NCBI RefSeq assembly: GCF_045290345.1
Contig: NZ_CP155447.1
Coordinates: forward strand, 9,114,001-9,178,000
Source of the DNA: Singulisphaera sp045290345
GTDB taxonomy: Bacteria > Planctomycetota > Planctomycetia > Isosphaerales > Isosphaeraceae
DNA length: 64,000 nucleotides
Reading direction: 5' to 3'
Below are positions 60,465 through 64,000 of the stretch, piece after piece. Numbering within the stretch: the stretch's first letter is position 1; the number at the start of each line of letters is the position of its first letter. A program made the translations under genes and the position numbers. Below the pieces are notes generated by a model that made no database searches, was not told the DNA's origin, and was given only the letters and a program-made list of their open reading frames with translations.

Positions 60465-62165
60465 ATGTTCCACCGATCCGTGTTCCTGACGATGGCGGTG
60501 CTTCTCATGGGACTCAGCGACATCCCACTTGCTTCGGGTGCGCCTGAGGTGAACGACAACGACGTGAAGGCCCAGCGATTCGTCAGCGATCATGTGACTC
60601 GGATCCGGCCTCTGGAACGGTCCGCCGCCCTGTCCTGGTGGAACGCCAACGTCACGGGCAAGGACGAGGACTTCGCGGCCAAGGAAGAGGCTCAAAACCG
60701 ACTGGACGCCGCCCTCGCCGATCGCCAGCGGTTCAGTGAGCTCAAGGCCATCAAAGAAAGCCCAGTGTCCGACCCTGCCCTCAAACGCCAGATCGAAGTG
60801 CTCTATCTGAGCTACCTCGAGAAGCAGGTCGATCCTCAGTTGCTTCGGAAGATCAGCGCCAAGGCGAACGCGATCGAGAAGGCGTTCAACGCGTACCGTG
60901 CCACGGTCGACCGCCGCGAAATGACCGACAGCGAAGTGCGCAAGGTCTTGAAGGAATCGAACGACCAGCCACGGCGCCAGGCGGTCTGGGAAGCGAGCAA
61001 GGGGGTTGGACCAGCCGTCGAAGCGGATTTAAAGGCACTCGTCGCACTCCGGAACGAGGCGGCGCACACGCTCGGCTTCAAGAACTACCATGCGATGCAG
61101 TTGCATCTGAACGAGCAATCGCAGGAGCAAGTTCTCACTCTGTTCGACGAACTGGATGCACTCACGCGAGCACCCTTTCGCGCGGCGAAGGCGGAGATCG
61201 ATGGCAAGCTCGCCGCGAACTTCGGATTGAAGGTTGACGAGCTTCGTCCCTGGCACTATCACGATCCTTTCTTCCAAGAGACGCCCGCCGTCTTCAAGAC
61301 CGACCTCGACGAGGCATACGCCAAGGCCGACATCCTCGAGCTCTGCCGGAAGTTCTATGCCGGGATCGGCCTGCCCATCGAAGACGTCATCAACCAGAGC
61401 GACCTCTACGAGAAGCCGGGGAAGAGCCCCCACGCCTTCTGTATTGATATCGACCGTGAAGGTGACGTCCGGGTCCTGGCCAATATCGTGCCCAACGAGT
61501 ATTGGATGGGCACGATGCTCCACGAGCTCGGTCATTCCGTCTACAGCAGCAAGAATATTCCTCGCGACGTCCCCTACGTGCTGAGAACCGAGGCGCACAT
61601 CCTGGCCACCGAGGGGGTGGCGATGATGTTCGAGAAATTCTCGAAAGATGCCGATTGGCTTCAGCAGATGGGCGTCAAGCTCAACGACCCTCGTGCCTTC
61701 GATGAGGCAGGGGCGAAAATGAGGAGTCACAAGCTACTCATCTTTTCACGCTGGTGTCAGGTGATGCTCAGGTTTGAGAAATCGCTCTATGAGAACCCAG
61801 AGCAGGATTTGAACACCCTCTGGTGGGACCTGGTTGAGAAGTACCAGGAACTTCGCCGACCGAACGGTCGCAATGCGCCTGACTACGCGAGCAAGATCCA
61901 CATCGTCAGCGCCCCGGCCTACTATCATAACTACATGATGGGCGAGTTGTTCGCGGCCCAGGTCCACCATACGATCGCACGCGAGGTGCTTCAGGGGGTC
62001 GATCCGTCGAAGGCGAGCTACGTGGGAAACCAGGCGGTCGGCCGATTTCTCAAGGAACGCCTCTTCGGGCCTGGCCGCTCGCTGACTTGGGATGACCTGA
62101 CGCGCCATGTGACCGGTCAGAGCCTGAACCCAAAGTCATTTGCCCTCGATTTCCAGAGCCATTGA
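60465..62165 (+). CDS. Exported M2-family peptidase (ACE-like)
   Basis: The protein has 566 residues with a signal peptide (SVFLTMAVLLMGLSDIPLAS). The M2 signature follows: SAALSWWNANVTGKDEDFAA near residue 46, FSELKAIKESPVSDP, and RREMTDSEVRKVLKES near 150. The zinc motif MGTMLHELGHSVYSSKNIP lies near residue 348 (HExxH as HELGH), with the third ligand Glu in ILATEGVAMMFEKFS about 27 residues on. SAPAYYHNYMMGELFAAQVH near residue 487 is a family substrate-binding segment. These are zinc peptidyl-dipeptidases that cut C-terminal dipeptides, here in the periplasm. The GTPase gene follows after 30 bases, perhaps in one operon, although the functions seem unrelated. Confidence 0.93.
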   Translation: MFHRSVFLTMAVLLMGLSDIPLASGAPEVNDNDVKAQRFVSDHVTRIRPLERSAALSWWNANVTGKDEDFAAKEEAQNRLDAALADRQRFSELKAIKESPVSDPALKRQIEVLYLSYLEKQVDPQLLRKISAKANAIEKAFNAYRATVDRREMTDSEVRKVLKESNDQPRRQAVWEASKGVGPAVEADLKALVALRNEAAHTLGFKNYHAMQLHLNEQSQEQVLTLFDELDALTRAPFRAAKAEIDGKLAANFGLKVDELRPWHYHDPFFQETPAVFKTDLDEAYAKADILELCRKFYAGIGLPIEDVINQSDLYEKPGKSPHAFCIDIDREGDVRVLANIVPNEYWMGTMLHELGHSVYSSKNIPRDVPYVLRTEAHILATEGVAMMFEKFSKDADWLQQMGVKLNDPRAFDEAGAKMRSHKLLIFSRWCQVMLRFEKSLYENPEQDLNTLWWDLVEKYQELRRPNGRNAPDYASKIHIVSAPAYYHNYMMGELFAAQVHHTIAREVLQGVDPSKASYVGNQAVGRFLKERLFGPGRSLTWDDLTRHVTGQSLNPKSFALDFQSH

Positions 62166-62195
62166 ACGGGTAGGGTCAGGGAGCGACACGTTCGA

Positions 62196-64000
62196 ATGGG
62201 CGACGAGATAAGGGTGACCGATCCCATTGCCGCGTGTGACCGGCTGATCGCGGTACTCGAACGCGCGATTCCGTTGAGCTCAAAGGGCCGTTGGGCATCG
62301 GACGATGCGATCCATGCGCCGATCCTCCCGTTTGCGATCGCTCAGCTTCGAATGCGCGTTCGTCCCGCCTTCCAACCGGGATGGATCGAGACAGACCCGG
62401 TCCATGTCACTCTCTTCGGAGGGACCAATACTGGGAAATCAACAGTTGTTAATTTGATTGTGGGCCAAGCCGCGGCGGGCATGGGTGTTCGCGCTCGCTG
62501 TAGCCAGCACCCCGAGGCCTATCGCCTCTCCGCGCTCGGTGATCGCTGGCTCGAAGGAAGCTCCACGCGATTCCAGGGATATCGACGTTATCACGGCGAA
62601 CACCCTCCACGCCAAACCGACCTGGAATTGCGACGCGATGGCTATCGGCGAGCCCTCGCCATTTTCGAGATCGATCGCCTGTCCGGTGCTCAGCTCGCGC
62701 CAATGGCCGCCTCGACTGCGATCGTCTGGGACGCGCCCGACTTCTCAACCGAACAATCGGGATATTACCTCGGCACGATCCTCGACCTCCTGGCACTTGC
62801 CGACCTTGTCGTGATGACGGTGACCGACGAGTGCTATGCCGATGACCGAGGAACTTCACTTCTGAAGATGGTCGGCGATTCCGGTGTCGCCACACTCGTC
62901 GTGGCGAATAAGTTGCCCGAGAACCCCACACTCCTCGAAGACGTAGGCCGGACGCTCGGCACTGCCGGAGGCAGCCAGGCTCCTGTCTTGCGGTTGCCCG
63001 AAGTCTCCGGTACTTCCCCAATCGATCGCTTGGAGCGGCTCCTGCGCCGCGACGAGGCGAGCGTAATCCGCGAGTCGGTCCAGCGCGAGGCGGTATCGGA
63101 ACCCGCAATCAAGCGACGATCATTGATGGGTTCGATCGGATTTCTCGAGCGTCGCCTCGATGAGTTCCTGGGGCCGCTCACCCATGAAGTGAGCGCATCG
63201 GCCGCTTGGCAAGCAACCATTCACCGGCTGACCCGCGAATCGATTCTGGACCCCTACCGCCAAGATTATCTCGAAGGGGTTCGCTATGGAGAGTTGAACC
63301 GCACGCTTCTCCATCTCATGGAATTACTCCAGGTCCCTCTCATCGGCCCGATCCTGGAACTGACCGGCCGGGTGGTCAGAATGCCCGTGAAACTCGCCGG
63401 GCGAGGATTCCGAAGTCTGCTTGGGCATCGTACCAATGAACCCAAGCCTCCGCCTGAGCAGGAAATCCTCCAGGACCTGATCCCGCACTGGCTCGCCGCG
63501 ATCAAGGCCGAGGCCCAGGTTCTCGCGCGTTCGGAAAATCGTGAGGAATGGACCGCGATCGTCTTGGAACTTGAGAGTGAACGATTTCGGACCGAATTGC
63601 TGGCCCCATTTGATCGGGCTTTCGAGGTTTATCGAGAGCGGATGGAACGCGTGGTAAGGCGACGCGCAGAGGACCTTCACGAGCGGCTTCGCGAGACCCC
63701 CAAGAAACTGGCCACGATGCGCGGGGCGAACCTCATGGTGAGCGCAAGCTCGGTCGCTCTGGTGATCAAGACCGCGGGCCTTGATTGGTCCGACGCCGTT
63801 CTGGGGCCGGTGGTTGCCGGAGTCTGGCAAAATCTGCTCGAGTGGGGGTTGGGTCGCTACCTGGAGACGCTCCGTTCCGAATTGAAGGACATCCAATTGC
63901 AGGCCATGCGCCAGCTCGTTGAAGTTCATCTGGAGCAGCCGGTTCGTAACCTCTTCCCCGGCGCCGTGAGCGCGGGCGAACTCGATGCGGCACGCGCCGA
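62196..64000 (+). CDS. P-loop GTPase, dynamin/Era-like, 3' end cut by window edge
   Basis: From the ATG at 62196 the frame is open to the right edge (601 codons). Walker A is VTLFGGTNTGKSTVVNLIVG near residue 73. The switch II-type segment is AIVWDAPDFSTEQSGYYL near residue 178 (DAPD in place of DxxG) and the guanine-specificity motif reads VVANKLPENP near residue 230 (NKLP instead of NKxD). After about residue 290 come long helical segments with a hydrophobic pair (LLHLMELLQVPLIGPILELTG near 370, amphipathic; ANLMVSASSVALVIKTAGLD near 510, possibly membrane-associated). This layout suggests a membrane-linked or dynamin-like GTPase. The end is missing, so the size is unknown. Confidence 0.82.
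   Translation, partial: MGDEIRVTDPIAACDRLIAVLERAIPLSSKGRWASDDAIHAPILPFAIAQLRMRVRPAFQPGWIETDPVHVTLFGGTNTGKSTVVNLIVGQAAAGMGVRARCSQHPEAYRLSALGDRWLEGSSTRFQGYRRYHGEHPPRQTDLELRRDGYRRALAIFEIDRLSGAQLAPMAASTAIVWDAPDFSTEQSGYYLGTILDLLALADLVVMTVTDECYADDRGTSLLKMVGDSGVATLVVANKLPENPTLLEDVGRTLGTAGGSQAPVLRLPEVSGTSPIDRLERLLRRDEASVIRESVQREAVSEPAIKRRSLMGSIGFLERRLDEFLGPLTHEVSASAAWQATIHRLTRESILDPYRQDYLEGVRYGELNRTLLHLMELLQVPLIGPILELTGRVVRMPVKLAGRGFRSLLGHRTNEPKPPPEQEILQDLIPHWLAAIKAEAQVLARSENREEWTAIVLELESERFRTELLAPFDRAFEVYRERMERVVRRRAEDLHERLRETPKKLATMRGANLMVSASSVALVIKTAGLDWSDAVLGPVVAGVWQNLLEWGLGRYLETLRSELKDIQLQAMRQLVEVHLEQPVRNLFPGAVSAGELDAARA

Noticed and set aside
1..64000. CRISPR arrays, rRNA, tRNA and intact insertion sequences.
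   Set aside because: I looked for direct-repeat/spacer patterns, transposase motifs and tRNA-like ends and found none that hold up. Subtle RNA genes could still be missed without a covariance search.

Overview
The window is GC-rich, densely coding bacterial DNA. The organism is almost certainly a planctomycete, most likely in or near the Isosphaeraceae. The evidence is family content: a PPC-domain protein followed by a DUF1549/DUF1553 cytochrome-like protein and a Tat-exported DUF1501 protein, two formylglycine sulfatases, and many secreted enzymes. This is inference from gene families, because no rRNA gene is present.

Region 1 (1-13664) is most of a type VI secretion system (T6SS). On the plus strand lie tagJ (cut by the left edge), tssA, tssB, tssC, hcp, a strong intrinsic terminator, then tssE, tssF and tssG. 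Facing them on the minus strand is a delivery module: vgrG, a DUF6931-like gene, a PAAR spike-tip gene and a putative nuclease effector. The membrane complex genes (tssJ/K/L/M) and tssH are not in the window and presumably lie to the left. The effector appears to carry a frameshift near its N-terminus and has no visible immunity partner.

Region 2 (14162-34601) holds a SAM methyltransferase, the PPC/DUF1549-DUF1553/DUF1501 set, a small membrane-anchored protein, a membrane metallophosphoesterase, a sulfatase, a beta-propeller/dihaem cytochrome, a dienoyl-CoA reductase-like SDR, a GT87 glycosyltransferase with an acyltransferase, an MBL-fold hydrolase, and a pentapeptide-repeat-like protein fused to a degenerate two-TM channel module.

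Region 3 (34647-53417) contains an ArsR regulator, an unknown membrane-anchored protein, a GNAT acetyltransferase, a second sulfatase, an esterase, citrate synthase, a decayed third sulfatase, an esterase-gluconolactonase fusion, a small lipoprotein, a phosphate-porin-like outer-membrane protein, a sirtuin, a frameshifted SprT-like metalloprotease, a very large AsmA-like protein and an exported MsrB.

Region 4 (53539-64000) contains an NtrC-like regulator with its overlapping sensor kinase. A candidate sigma-54 promoter lies just outside the pair, in front of an unusual Pro/Lys/His-rich secreted protein. A NagD-like HAD phosphatase, a zinc-ribbon coiled-coil protein, an M2 (ACE-like) peptidase and a P-loop GTPase cut by the right edge follow. 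I saw no tRNA, rRNA, CRISPR array or intact insertion sequence. All family assignments come from reading motifs, not from database searches.
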